From NCBI GenBank assembly GCA_000434735.1, contig FR881224.1:1-29723 (forward strand): a DNA stretch of 29,723 bases, read 5' to 3'. This document shows, one piece after another, positions 15,213-22,741 of this stretch. The notes beneath the pieces were generated by a model. The model saw only the letters and a program-made list of their open reading frames with translations, was not told where the DNA came from and did no database searches. The position numbers and the translations under genes are program-made. The stretch comes from Bacteroides sp. CAG:530. GTDB lineage: Bacteria; Bacteroidota; Bacteroidia; Bacteroidales; Bacteroidaceae. How positions within the stretch are numbered: position 1 is the stretch's first letter; every line of letters begins with the position of its first letter.

Positions 15213-15247
15213 AATATGTTAATGAAAAAAGACGAATAAACCAAAGG
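15213..15247 (+). repeat. Right 35-bp direct repeat, overlapping a terminator
   Basis: It is identical to 11139-11173. Its last four bases (AAGG) are the base of the DUF4248 terminator stem and the rest is the U-rich tail of that terminator when read on the minus strand. Confidence 0.85.
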
Positions 15248-15280
15248 CACTTCGCTATTGCGGTATTAGCGAAGTGCCTT
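15244..15280 (-). terminator. Terminator of the DUF4248 gene
   Basis: AAGGCACTTCGCTA (15244-15257) pairs perfectly with TAGCGAAGTGCCTT (15267-15280) over 14 bp, with a 9-base loop. The hairpin begins 5 bp after the DUF4248 stop codon and is followed on the minus strand by a T-rich tract that includes TCTTTTTT. Confidence 0.85.
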
Positions 15281-15285
15281 CTGCC

Positions 15286-15591
15286 TTATGGTTCTCCAAG
15301 ATGTTTTACTATTACTTCCACTTCACGTTTCATGAACGAGTGTAGCGATGGGTTATATCCCATACTGCGCAACTCTTCGGTCAACGGTTTGCAATACGCC
15401 ATCCAGCGCCGCAGGTGTTGCTTGGCTGTCTCTACACTATCATCGGGGAAATAAAGACTAGCCAGAGTAGCCTTTTTCATGGTGCGACACTGAAACGGGG
15501 GTAGCAACTCATCTTCGGCATACGGTACTCCGGGCCATTTAGGTGAGAAGGGTTCATTACCATACTGTGTAGAATTAATTTTGTTTTTCAT
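15286..15591 (-). CDS. DUF4248 domain protein
   Basis: The protein has 101 residues from the ATG at 15591 (MKNKINSTQYGNE); the open frame runs 33 codons further up, across the -7 box, so the internal start is preferred. The segment CRTMKKATLASLYFPDDSVE, then LRRWMAYCKPLTEELRSMGY and the end HLGEP, matches the DUF4248 pattern common in Bacteroides. These small proteins often lie next to HU-like DNA-binding proteins and amidases at accessory loci. They look like helical DNA-binding regulators, but no function is established. Here it stands alone, divergent from carB, with its terminator forming the right border of the island. Confidence 0.82.
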   Translation of the reverse strand: MKNKINSTQYGNEPFSPKWPGVPYAEDELLPPFQCRTMKKATLASLYFPDDSVETAKQHLRRWMAYCKPLTEELRSMGYNPSLHSFMKREVEVIVKHLGEP

Positions 15592-15651
15592 ACTGTTTTT
15601 TTTGTTGTTAAGGTTTTGTTTTTGATTTCCTGTTCTCTTATTGGTTATGTG

Positions 15652-15659
15652 CAAAAGTA
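15652..15659 (-). promoter_or_regulatory. -7 box for the DUF4248 gene
   Basis: TACTTTTG on the minus strand matches TAnnTTTG exactly and is followed by GC, about 60 bp before the start codon at 15591. No clear -33 element is seen at the expected distance. Confidence 0.5.
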
Positions 15660-15796
15660 CGTCTAAAGAAAGATGCAGGTGTACGCACAAACGAGTACAA
15701 TCTCTGAATATTTGTTATAACACCATTAATCAATGTTAAGAAAACCAAGTTTAGATTCTGTTACAAGAGAATTTAAATCTGTTACGGCAAAATAAA

Positions 15797-15835
15797 AATC
15801 TCTCGCATCAGATTTTTATTTTGATACGAGAGATT
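15797..15835. terminator. Orphan terminator-like hairpin
   Basis: AATCTCTCGCATCA (15797-15810) pairs with TGATACGAGAGATT (15822-15835) with one C-A mismatch. Runs of T or A lie on both sides (ATTTTTC to the right, AAATAAAA to the left), so it could work in both directions. It lies between two divergent promoters and upstream of the carB promoter, so it is not a carB attenuator. It might end a small RNA or shield the two promoters. Confidence 0.5.
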
Positions 15836-15904
15836 ATTTTTCTGTCGCAATGTTTTTTTAAATACATAATTATAAAATTCACCATAATAAATAAGTATCA
15901 CCAC

Positions 15905-15935
15905 ATTGTTTGCTGAAAAAGAATAACTACTTTTG
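15905..15935 (+). promoter_or_regulatory. carB promoter
   Basis: ATTG at 15905-15908 and TACTTTTG at 15928-15935 match the -33 and -7 elements with a 19-bp spacer. The leader to the ATG at 16017 is about 75 bases and shows no obvious attenuator. Confidence 0.7.
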
Positions 15936-16016
15936 CAGATTGAAATGTAGAATACAATTTTTATACTGACTACAAGCTTTACAAATTGTAACAACCAATA
16001 AAATCCCTCATACCAC

Positions 16017-19000
16017 ATGAAGAAGAAATTAAATAAAGTCCTGGTTCTAGGATCGGGTGCGTTAAAAATCGGACAAGCCGGAGAATTCGACTACTCTGGT
16101 TCGCAAGCGTTGAAAGCACTGCGCGAAGAAGGCATCAGCTCAGTACTTGTCAATCCGAACATCGCTACTATACAGACATCGGAAGGTATAGCAGACAAAG
16201 TTTACTTCTTGCCGGTAACAACCTATTTCGTAACCGAAATCATCAAGAAAGAACGTCCAGACGGTATCTTGCTGGCTTTCGGTGGACAGACTGCACTGAA
16301 CTGCGGTACTGAACTTTACACATCGGGCGTATTGAAAGAATACGGTGTAGAAGTATTGGGTACATCTGTAGACGCTATCATGTATACAGAAGACCGCGAC
16401 TTGTTCGTGAAGAAGCTGGATGAAATAAATTTGAAGACCCCAGTAAGCCAGGCTGTAGAAATCATGGAAGACGCTCTGAAGGCTGCACGCGAAATCGGCT
16501 ATCCGGTTATGATCCGTTCGGCATACGCCTTAGGCGGATTGGGTAGCGGTATCTGCCCCAACGAAGAAAAGTTCATCGAATTGGCAGAAAGCGCATTCAC
16601 ATTCTCTCAGCAGATATTGGTAGAGGAATCACTGAAAGGCTGGAAAGAAATTGAATTCGAGGTTATCCGCGACGCTAAAGACCACTGCTTCACTGTAGCA
16701 AGCATGGAAAACTTCGACCCGCTGGGTATACACACTGGTGAGTCTATCGTTGTTGCTCCTACTTGCTCGCTCACAGAAGAGCAGGTTACTATGCTTCAGG
16801 ACATCGCCAAGACTTGTATCCGCCACTTGGGTATCGTTGGCGAATGTAACATTCAGTACGCGTTCAACGCTGAAACTAACGACTACCGTATCATCGAGGT
16901 TAACGCTCGTCTTAGCCGTTCTTCTGCTTTGGCTTCTAAGGCTACAGGTTATCCTTTGGCTTTCGTGGCAGCTAAAATCGGTTTGGGATACAACCTCGAC
17001 GAAATAGGCGAAATGGGTACTCCTAACTCGGCTTACGTAGCTCCGCAGCTGGATTATCTTATCTGTAAAATACCTCGCTGGGACTTGACCAAGTTCGCTG
17101 GCGTATCACGCCGCATCGGTTCAAGCATGAAGTCTGTAGGCGAAATCATGTCTATCGGACGTACATTCGAAGAAATCATCCAGAAGGGTCTGCGCATGAT
17201 TGGACAGGGAATGCACGGATTCGTTGGTAATGACCACACTCGCTTTGAAAATCTTGACGACGAACTTGCTAATCCTACCGACCTCCGTATCTTCGCCATA
17301 GCACAGGCTCTAGAAGAAGGTTATACCATAGACCGCATTTACGAACTTACTAAGATTGACCCTTGGTTTATAGGTAAACTTAAAAACGTAGTAGACTATA
17401 AGTTCAAGCTTCAGGGATATAACAGTTTGGAAGAAATTCCGGCAGACGTAATGCGCGAAGCTAAGGTATTAGGTTTCTCTGACTTCCAGATTGCTCGTTT
17501 TGTATTGAAACCACAGAGCGGAAACATGGAGAAAGAGAACTTGGCAGTACGTAACTACCGTAAGAAACTGAATATACTTCCGGCAGTTAAGCGTATCAAC
17601 ACTGTAGCTTCTGAACATCCTGAACTTACCAACTACTTGTATATGACTTATGCTGTAGAAGGATACGATGTAAACTATTATAAGAACGAAAAATCTGTAA
17701 TCGTACTCGGATCGGGTGCTTATAGAATCGGTTCGTCTGTAGAGTTCGACTGGTGCTCTGTTAACGCTATCCAGACTGCACGTAAATTGGGCTACAAGGC
17801 TATAATGATTAACTATAACCCTGAAACTGTATCTACCGACTACGACGTATGCGACCGTCTTTACTTTGACGAGTTGACATTCGAACGCGTACTCGATATC
17901 ATTGACCTTGAACAACCACGCGGCGTTATCGTATCAGTAGGTGGACAGATTCCTAACAACTTGGCAATGAAACTGCATCGCCAGTCAGTGCCTATCCTTG
18001 GTACATCACCGGTATCTATCGACCGTGCCGAAAACCGTAACAAGTTCTCTGCAATGCTCGACCAGCTCGGCATCGACCAGCCGGCATGGCAGGAGTTGAC
18101 TAGCCTTGACGATGTTAAAGCATTCGTCGATAAGGTAGGCTACCCGGTATTGGTTCGTCCGTCGTACGTATTGAGTGGTGCTGCCATGAACGTATGCTAC
18201 GATGAAGAAGAACTGACACGCTTCTTGCAGATGGCAAGCGAGGTATCTAAAGAATACCCGGTTGTAGTTTCACAGTTCATGCAAGAAACTAAAGAAATAG
18301 AATTCGACGCCGTAGCCCAAAACGGTGAGGTGGTAGAATACGCTATTTCTGAACACGTAGAATATGCCGGAGTTCACTCGGGCGACGCTACTTTGGTATT
18401 CCCGGCTCAGCAGATTTACTTCTCTACAGCACGTCAGATTAAGAAGATTAGCCGCCGCATCGCGCGGGAATTGAACATCTCAGGTCCATTCAACATTCAG
18501 TTCTTGGCTCGTAAAAACGAAGTTAAGGTAATTGAATGTAACTTGCGTGCATCGCGTAGCTTCCCGTTCGTTTCTAAGGTATTGAAGCGCAACTTCATCG
18601 AGACAGCTACACGCATCATGCTCGACGCTCCTTACACTATGCCAGATAAATCAGCATTCGATATCGACCGTATCGGCGTTAAGGCTTCACAGTTCTCTTT
18701 CGCACGTCTGCAGAACGCCGACCCTGTACTGGGCGTAGATATGTCGTCTACAGGTGAAGTTGGTTGCTTGGGCGACGACTTTGACGAAGCATTGCTTAAC
18801 GCGCTTATCGCTACAGGATATAAGATTCCGAAACAGTCGGTATTGCTTTCTTCGGGTGCTACTAAGTCTAAAGTTGACTTGCTCGACGCTAGCCAGATGC
18901 TTAGCAAGAACGGATACCACCTGTACGCTACAGCCGGAACAGCTGCATTCTTGAACTCACACGGCATTCCTACAACTCCTGTATTCTGGCCGGATGAACG

Positions 19001-19241
19001 CCCGAACGCAGAAAACAACGTAATGAAGATGATTGCCGCTCACCAGTTCGACTTAATCGTCAACATTCCTAAGAACCACTCTAAACGTGAGTTGACCAAC
19101 GGTTACCGTATCCGCCGTGGCGCCATCGACCACAACATTCCGTTGATGACCAATGCCCGCCTTGCAAGAGCGTTTATCGAAGCCTTCTGTAAGATGAAGC
19201 AAGAAGACATCCAGATAAAGAGCTGGCAGGAATACAAATAA
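16017..19241 (+). CDS. carB: Carbamoyl-phosphate synthase large subunit
   Basis: The 1074-residue protein joins two homologous ATP-grasp halves and a C-terminal allosteric MGS-like domain. It makes carbamoyl phosphate from bicarbonate, ammonia (delivered by CarA) and two ATP, for pyrimidine and arginine synthesis. The first half shows LGSGALKIGQAGEFDYSGSQ, GGQTALNCG and IEVNARLSRSSALASKATGY. The second half starts LGSGAYRIGSSVEFDWC near residue 560. The allosteric domain (from about 935) contains YATAGTAAF. Length equals the usual 1070-1075. Motifs such as SLKGWKEIE, RPSYVLSGAAMNV, EHVEYAGVHSGDATLV and RSFPFVSK resemble the animal CAD synthetase more than E. coli CarB. The small-subunit gene carA is not adjacent. 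The gene has its own promoter and terminator. Confidence 0.97.
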   Translation: MKKKLNKVLVLGSGALKIGQAGEFDYSGSQALKALREEGISSVLVNPNIATIQTSEGIADKVYFLPVTTYFVTEIIKKERPDGILLAFGGQTALNCGTELYTSGVLKEYGVEVLGTSVDAIMYTEDRDLFVKKLDEINLKTPVSQAVEIMEDALKAAREIGYPVMIRSAYALGGLGSGICPNEEKFIELAESAFTFSQQILVEESLKGWKEIEFEVIRDAKDHCFTVASMENFDPLGIHTGESIVVAPTCSLTEEQVTMLQDIAKTCIRHLGIVGECNIQYAFNAETNDYRIIEVNARLSRSSALASKATGYPLAFVAAKIGLGYNLDEIGEMGTPNSAYVAPQLDYLICKIPRWDLTKFAGVSRRIGSSMKSVGEIMSIGRTFEEIIQKGLRMIGQGMHGFVGNDHTRFENLDDELANPTDLRIFAIAQALEEGYTIDRIYELTKIDPWFIGKLKNVVDYKFKLQGYNSLEEIPADVMREAKVLGFSDFQIARFVLKPQSGNMEKENLAVRNYRKKLNILPAVKRINTVASEHPELTNYLYMTYAVEGYDVNYYKNEKSVIVLGSGAYRIGSSVEFDWCSVNAIQTARKLGYKAIMINYNPETVSTDYDVCDRLYFDELTFERVLDIIDLEQPRGVIVSVGGQIPNNLAMKLHRQSVPILGTSPVSIDRAENRNKFSAMLDQLGIDQPAWQELTSLDDVKAFVDKVGYPVLVRPSYVLSGAAMNVCYDEEELTRFLQMASEVSKEYPVVVSQFMQETKEIEFDAVAQNGEVVEYAISEHVEYAGVHSGDATLVFPAQQIYFSTARQIKKISRRIARELNISGPFNIQFLARKNEVKVIECNLRASRSFPFVSKVLKRNFIETATRIMLDAPYTMPDKSAFDIDRIGVKASQFSFARLQNADPVLGVDMSSTGEVGCLGDDFDEALLNALIATGYKIPKQSVLLSSGATKSKVDLLDASQMLSKNGYHLYATAGTAAFLNSHGIPTTPVFWPDERPNAENNVMKMIAAHQFDLIVNIPKNHSKRELTNGYRIRRGAIDHNIPLMTNARLARAFIEAFCKMKQEDIQIKSWQEYK

Positions 19242-19267
19242 TGTAATCCGAAATCCAATATAAAAGT

Positions 19268-19311
19268 AAGGCAGACAGCAGAATAACATTAAAGCATTCA
19301 CTGTCTGCCTT
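19268..19311 (+). terminator. carB terminator
   Basis: AAGGCAGACAG (19268-19278) pairs perfectly with CTGTCTGCCTT (19301-19311) over 11 bp and is followed by CTTTATT. It lies 26 bp after the carB stop codon. The lysO-like genes start 27 bp further on, so they may depend on read-through or an unseen promoter. Confidence 0.75.
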
Positions 19312-19337
19312 CTTTATTACAAATAAAGACTCTCACT

Positions 19338-19625
19338 ATGATAGAAATCATAAGCATCATGTTTTTAGGTATCGGAACGGGATATTTATTTCGCAAACAC
19401 CAACGCCCCAACACCCTCCGTACCATCATCAACGTGCTAATATGGACACTGCTGCTACTCCTTGGTATAGAAGCCGGAAGCAACCCTAAAATCATATCGT
19501 CAGTAAGCACACTCGGTATAGAGGCGCTGGTTATCACGCTGGCAGCCGTATTAGGAAGCTGCTTCACCGCAAGCCTATTATGGCACATGATTAGTAAGAA
19601 CAGAAAACAAGAAAAAAAACCATGA
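19338..19625 (+). CDS. LysO-type exporter, N-terminal part as a separate protein
   Basis: The 95-residue protein has three hydrophobic segments (about 1-15, 28-45 and 55-83) with GTGYLFRKH between the first two. It matches the N-terminal DUF340 part of LysO (YbjE), the lysine/thialysine exporter of E. coli, whose full length is about 299 residues. It overlaps the next gene by 4 bp (ATGA at 19622-19625), so the two parts are translationally coupled. Together they have 295 residues, the length of the single protein. It is an inner-membrane protein. The lysine substrate is inferred from the family only. Confidence 0.8.
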   Translation: MIEIISIMFLGIGTGYLFRKHQRPNTLRTIINVLIWTLLLLLGIEAGSNPKIISSVSTLGIEALVITLAAVLGSCFTASLLWHMISKNRKQEKKP

Positions 19626-20224
19626 AAGGTAGTCTCATCATAATAGCATTTTTTATTGTAGGGTGTATAGTAGGTGTTCTGCACATCATCCCCATCGACA
19701 TAGCTAAATACGACGTTAGTCTGTACGCGCTATATGCGCTGATGTTCTGCGTAGGATTCAGCATAGGTAACGACCCGCAAACCATCCAACGATTTCGTGC
19801 CATCAATCCCAGACTAGCGTTTCTGCCTATCATGACAATCATAGGTACATTGGCAGGCACCGCTGCAGTAAGCTTAGTGTTATCGGAACGTAGCGCAACA
19901 GACTGTATGGCTGTAGGAGCAGGATTCGGATATTACTCATTATCCAGCATATTCATTACAGAATATAAAGGAGCTGAACTGGGTACCATAGCCTTACTGT
20001 CTAACATATTACGCGAGATGATGACATTGCTATTCGCGCCACTCATGGTACGATGGTTCGGTAATTTGGCCCCCATCTCGGCTGGTGGAGCAACATCTAT
20101 GGATACTACCCTACCAATCATAACCCGATACACAGGCAACGACTATGCCGTAGTGTCTATATTCCACGGTTTCCTCGTAGATTTCACGGTGCCGTTCCTG
20201 GTTACATTCTTCTGCTCTATATAA
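19622..20224 (+). CDS. LysO-type exporter, C-terminal part
   Basis: The 200-residue membrane protein has about six hydrophobic segments. Motifs typical of the LysO C-terminal domain are present: YALMFCVGFSIGND, VGAGFGYYSLSSIFITEYKG, LGTIALLSNILREM and GGATSMDTTLPIITRY. These include the charged and polar residues expected in the transport path. With the preceding 95-residue protein it reconstitutes a full LysO-type exporter. The 4-bp overlap implies joint synthesis in equal amounts. Confidence 0.87.
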   Translation: MKGSLIIIAFFIVGCIVGVLHIIPIDIAKYDVSLYALYALMFCVGFSIGNDPQTIQRFRAINPRLAFLPIMTIIGTLAGTAAVSLVLSERSATDCMAVGAGFGYYSLSSIFITEYKGAELGTIALLSNILREMMTLLFAPLMVRWFGNLAPISAGGATSMDTTLPIITRYTGNDYAVVSIFHGFLVDFTVPFLVTFFCSI

Positions 20225-20283
20225 CAAAGATAGTTTATAGTTTTTTTATAATATAGCGTAAGGCGCATCTGCATAAAATATTG

Positions 20284-20291
20284 TACTTTTG
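20284..20291 (+). promoter_or_regulatory. -7 box for the coiled-coil protein and S41 protease genes
   Basis: TACTTTTG matches the TAnnTTTG box and is followed by CACAAA. The ATG at 20310 is only about 12-14 bases from the likely transcript start, so the leader is very short. The upstream open frame starting with TTG at 20289 overlaps this box and is rejected as the start. No clear -33 element is visible. Confidence 0.5.
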
Positions 20292-20309
20292 CACAAAACA
20301 TCAATTATC

Positions 20310-21179
20310 ATGGAAAAGAACAAAAAATTAATCATAGCTATTATAGTACTTATAGCCGCAATTGTTGGCGTATCGTTTTTAGCATTCTACCAATTCCACA
20401 AGAATCAAGAGATGACTGAGCTGTTTGCCATCGATAAGCAAGAGATGGAAAACGAGTACAGTACATTCGCTACTCAGTACGATGAACTACAGGTGCAAAT
20501 CAATAACGACTCGCTACGTGAGAAGTTGGAAAGCGAAAAACTGAAGACTCAACGTCTGCTTGAAGAATTGCGCTTGGTTAAGACAACCAATGCAGCAGAA
20601 ATAATGCGCCTTAAGAAAGAACTGAAAACAGTACGTGCCGTATTGCGCAGCTACGTAATACAAATAGACTCTCTGAACCGCCTGAACGAATCATTGATGG
20701 CAGAGAACAAAGAGGTTAAGAGTAAATACTCGGCTGCTACTGCTCAAATAAACAACCTTTCACAGGAAAAGAAGAACCTTAACGAAAAGGTTTCTTTGGC
20801 AGCGCAACTCGACGCCACTAACATCGTGGCTCAGCCTCTGAACAAGAGAGGTAGAAAAGCCAATAAGGTAAAAGACGTGAAGAAAATAGCTATCTCGTTC
20901 ACGATAGTGAAGAATATCACGGCGCAGACCGGAAACCGCACGCTCTATGTTCGTATAGCTAAACCCGACAACGAAATCTTGTCGAAGGGCAACACTACAT
21001 TCCCTTACGAAAATACCAATATCACCTACTCTATCAAGAAATACATTGAATATACCGGCGACGAGCAGAACGTAACCGTATATTGGGATGTTGAAGAATT
21101 CTTGCCGGGCGGAAGATACACCGTATATATCTTTGCCGACGGAAACATGATTGGCCAGAATTCATTCGAAATGAAATAA
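20310..21179 (+). CDS. Membrane-anchored coiled-coil protein, unknown function
   Basis: The 289-residue protein has one N-terminal membrane segment (about residues 5-27) after a lysine-rich start (MEKNKK). A long charged coiled coil follows (about 30-165, rich in Glu/Lys/Leu heptads), and then a basic linker (NKRGRKANKVKDVKK). The last 110 residues alternate like a beta-sandwich (ISFTIVKNITAQTGNRTLYV and YTVYIFADGNMIGQNSFEMK). The coiled coil probably reaches into the periplasm. I do not recognise a named family, but proteins of this kind are common in Bacteroides. An S41 protease lipoprotein follows 39 bp downstream on the same strand, so both may serve one envelope task. Confidence 0.7.
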   Translation: MEKNKKLIIAIIVLIAAIVGVSFLAFYQFHKNQEMTELFAIDKQEMENEYSTFATQYDELQVQINNDSLREKLESEKLKTQRLLEELRLVKTTNAAEIMRLKKELKTVRAVLRSYVIQIDSLNRLNESLMAENKEVKSKYSAATAQINNLSQEKKNLNEKVSLAAQLDATNIVAQPLNKRGRKANKVKDVKKIAISFTIVKNITAQTGNRTLYVRIAKPDNEILSKGNTTFPYENTNITYSIKKYIEYTGDEQNVTVYWDVEEFLPGGRYTVYIFADGNMIGQNSFEMK

Positions 21180-21218
21180 GGGCGCATCGCTACAGATAGA
21201 AACTTCTAATAATCGACA

Positions 21219-22607
21219 ATGAAGCATTTCATGAGAAAATATACCTTATTATATATGATGGCATCGGCTGCCGCCTTGTTCATGACATCTTGCGGAGAAG
21301 ACCGTTCGCACGAATATTACGAACTAATAAATCCGAAGATTTGGCTTTATGACACGATGGAAGAGAACTATCTGTTTTATGATGAATTGCCAGATCGTGA
21401 AAGCTTGGAGTCGAATAAGTCGTTCTTCAAGAAGCCGGATGAGTTTGTGCATGCGGTAGCGTCGCGAAAGGACCAGAAGAATGGGGTGTATTTCTCGCAT
21501 GTAGACTCGGTATTCACATCGAGAACAAAGAGCGAAATTCCTTCTTTCGGTTTTGAAGGAGTTGTAGTAAGAGACGGTAACACCGGCAAATATTTCATTC
21601 AGATTATTTATGTGCAGAAGGAATCGCCGGCAGCAGAAGTGGGCTTGCAGCGTGGCGACTGCATAACCGAAGCCAACGGATATAACATTACATCATCAAA
21701 TTATAACAGATTCATCTTCCAACCTACTCAGGCGTATACTTATAAAGTAGCCAGATATAACGAGGCTACCCAAATGGCAGATACGCTGATGGTAGATATG
21801 CCTGCACCTACATACGTAGACGAGCCGAGCGTGTATATAGCTAAAACTATCAACGTAGGCGGTAAGAAGGTATTCTACCTGATGTACAACGCCTTTGAAG
21901 CGGAAGAAACCGAATCACTGCAACAGGCATTGACACAAGGATTGGCTGAGTCGCCCGATGATGTCATACTTGACTTGCGCTACAACCCGGGAGGCTCTGT
22001 ATCAACAGCTATAACGCTCAACACATTCTTAGCTCCTGCTTCGGCCATGAACCAGACTTGTGCAAAACTGATTTTCAACGATAAGATAAAAGAAGATGTT
22101 ACTTATAAGTTCGACCCGTCATTACTGAACGGCGCCCAGAACGCCTCGTTCAATCATTTGTATGTACTGACCACATCGAACACAGCATCAGCTTCTGAGT
22201 TGGTAATAAACTGCTTACGTCCGTACCTCGGCGAAAAGCTGTTGCAGGTGGGCGAAAATACATTCGGCAAGAATGTAGCACAAAGCAAGATTACAAACGA
22301 AGCGTATCCATTGATTGAGTTCTGGCTTACTACGGCATACGTAAGCAATGCGGAAGGAAACTACGACTACTACACCAACGGACTGCAAGCCGATTATAAA
22401 ATATCGGAAAGCTACGGTTATCCGCTAGGCGAACTTGGAACAGCATCCGACCCGCTGACTGCCGCCGCCTTGTATCACATAGCAAACGGAGCGTTCCCAA
22501 AGACCGAAACCGAAGGAGAAACAACTCCCGAAAGTCGCTCCTCAAAGCACAATACGGTTCGCTTCAATTCTATCGCGGCCAAGCCTAAACTGACTAAAAT
22601 TCAGTAA
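21219..22607 (+). CDS. S41 family peptidase lipoprotein (CtpA-like with PDZ)
   Basis: The 462-residue protein has a lipoprotein signal (ALFMTSC, Cys25). Residues 30-105 are an S41 N-terminal helical region (LYDTMEENYLFYDELPD), about 108-190 a PDZ domain (VQKESPAAEVGLQRGDCITE) and 205-400 the S41 protease core. The core has LDLRYNPGGS and the catalytic Ser326 (TASASELV) and Lys351 (NTFGKN), 25 residues apart as in CtpA and Prc. It would be a Ser/Lys protease at the inner side of the outer membrane or on the surface, trimming envelope proteins. It follows the coiled-coil gene in the same direction. All key residues are present, so it looks active. Confidence 0.92.
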   Translation: MKHFMRKYTLLYMMASAAALFMTSCGEDRSHEYYELINPKIWLYDTMEENYLFYDELPDRESLESNKSFFKKPDEFVHAVASRKDQKNGVYFSHVDSVFTSRTKSEIPSFGFEGVVVRDGNTGKYFIQIIYVQKESPAAEVGLQRGDCITEANGYNITSSNYNRFIFQPTQAYTYKVARYNEATQMADTLMVDMPAPTYVDEPSVYIAKTINVGGKKVFYLMYNAFEAEETESLQQALTQGLAESPDDVILDLRYNPGGSVSTAITLNTFLAPASAMNQTCAKLIFNDKIKEDVTYKFDPSLLNGAQNASFNHLYVLTTSNTASASELVINCLRPYLGEKLLQVGENTFGKNVAQSKITNEAYPLIEFWLTTAYVSNAEGNYDYYTNGLQADYKISESYGYPLGELGTASDPLTAAALYHIANGAFPKTETEGETTPESRSSKHNTVRFNSIAAKPKLTKIQ

Positions 22608-22662
22608 ATTTCATAAAAAAGGCAAAAAACAAGTTGCACAAGCAATCTTTTAAGATGTTTTT

Positions 22663-22693
22663 TTTGCCATCTCAATAAGACTTAATACTTTTG
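22663..22693 (+). promoter_or_regulatory. Promoter of the efflux operon
   Basis: TTTG at 22663-22666 and TACTTTTG at 22686-22693 are exact matches to the -33 and -7 elements with a 19-bp spacer. The upstream open frame to 22691 overlaps the -7 box, so the TolC-like gene must start at 22742. The T-rich stretch containing the -33 box could also pair with GGCAAAAAAC at 22621-22630. Confidence 0.8.
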
Positions 22694-22741
22694 TGCCGTT
22701 GCATAAGCAACCAAAGACACAAAACAAAGATTCTATTGTCA

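Larger units (their letters stand above)
11139..15247. mobile_element. Candidate 4.1-kb defence island between 35-bp direct repeats
   Basis: A perfect 35-bp direct repeat (11139-11173 and 15213-15247) brackets an AT-rich block. Inside are a small unknown protein, an S8 protease and an AAA+ ATPase, resembling the ietAS anti-phage pair. The flanks (GC-rich fimbrial recombinase on the left, DUF4248 and carB on the right) are of different composition. No integrase lies within the repeats. The island may have been inserted by an enzyme acting in trans, or arisen by recombination at a repeated terminator. Mobility is inferred. Confidence 0.6.
15592..16016. other. Divergent intergenic region between DUF4248 gene and carB
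   Basis: It holds the DUF4248 promoter, an orphan hairpin and the carB promoter, all listed separately. I see no coding ORF; the open minus-strand frame at 15782-16018 crosses the carB promoter and has no coding character. Confidence 0.6.

Noticed and set aside
11139..15247. 35-bp repeats as target-site duplication of an insertion sequence
   Set aside because: Such duplications are usually 2-14 bp, and no transposase or terminal inverted repeats are seen at the borders.
15782..16018. 78-codon minus-strand ORF upstream of carB
   Set aside because: It crosses the carB promoter and the orphan hairpin, and its translation is low-complexity and without domain features.
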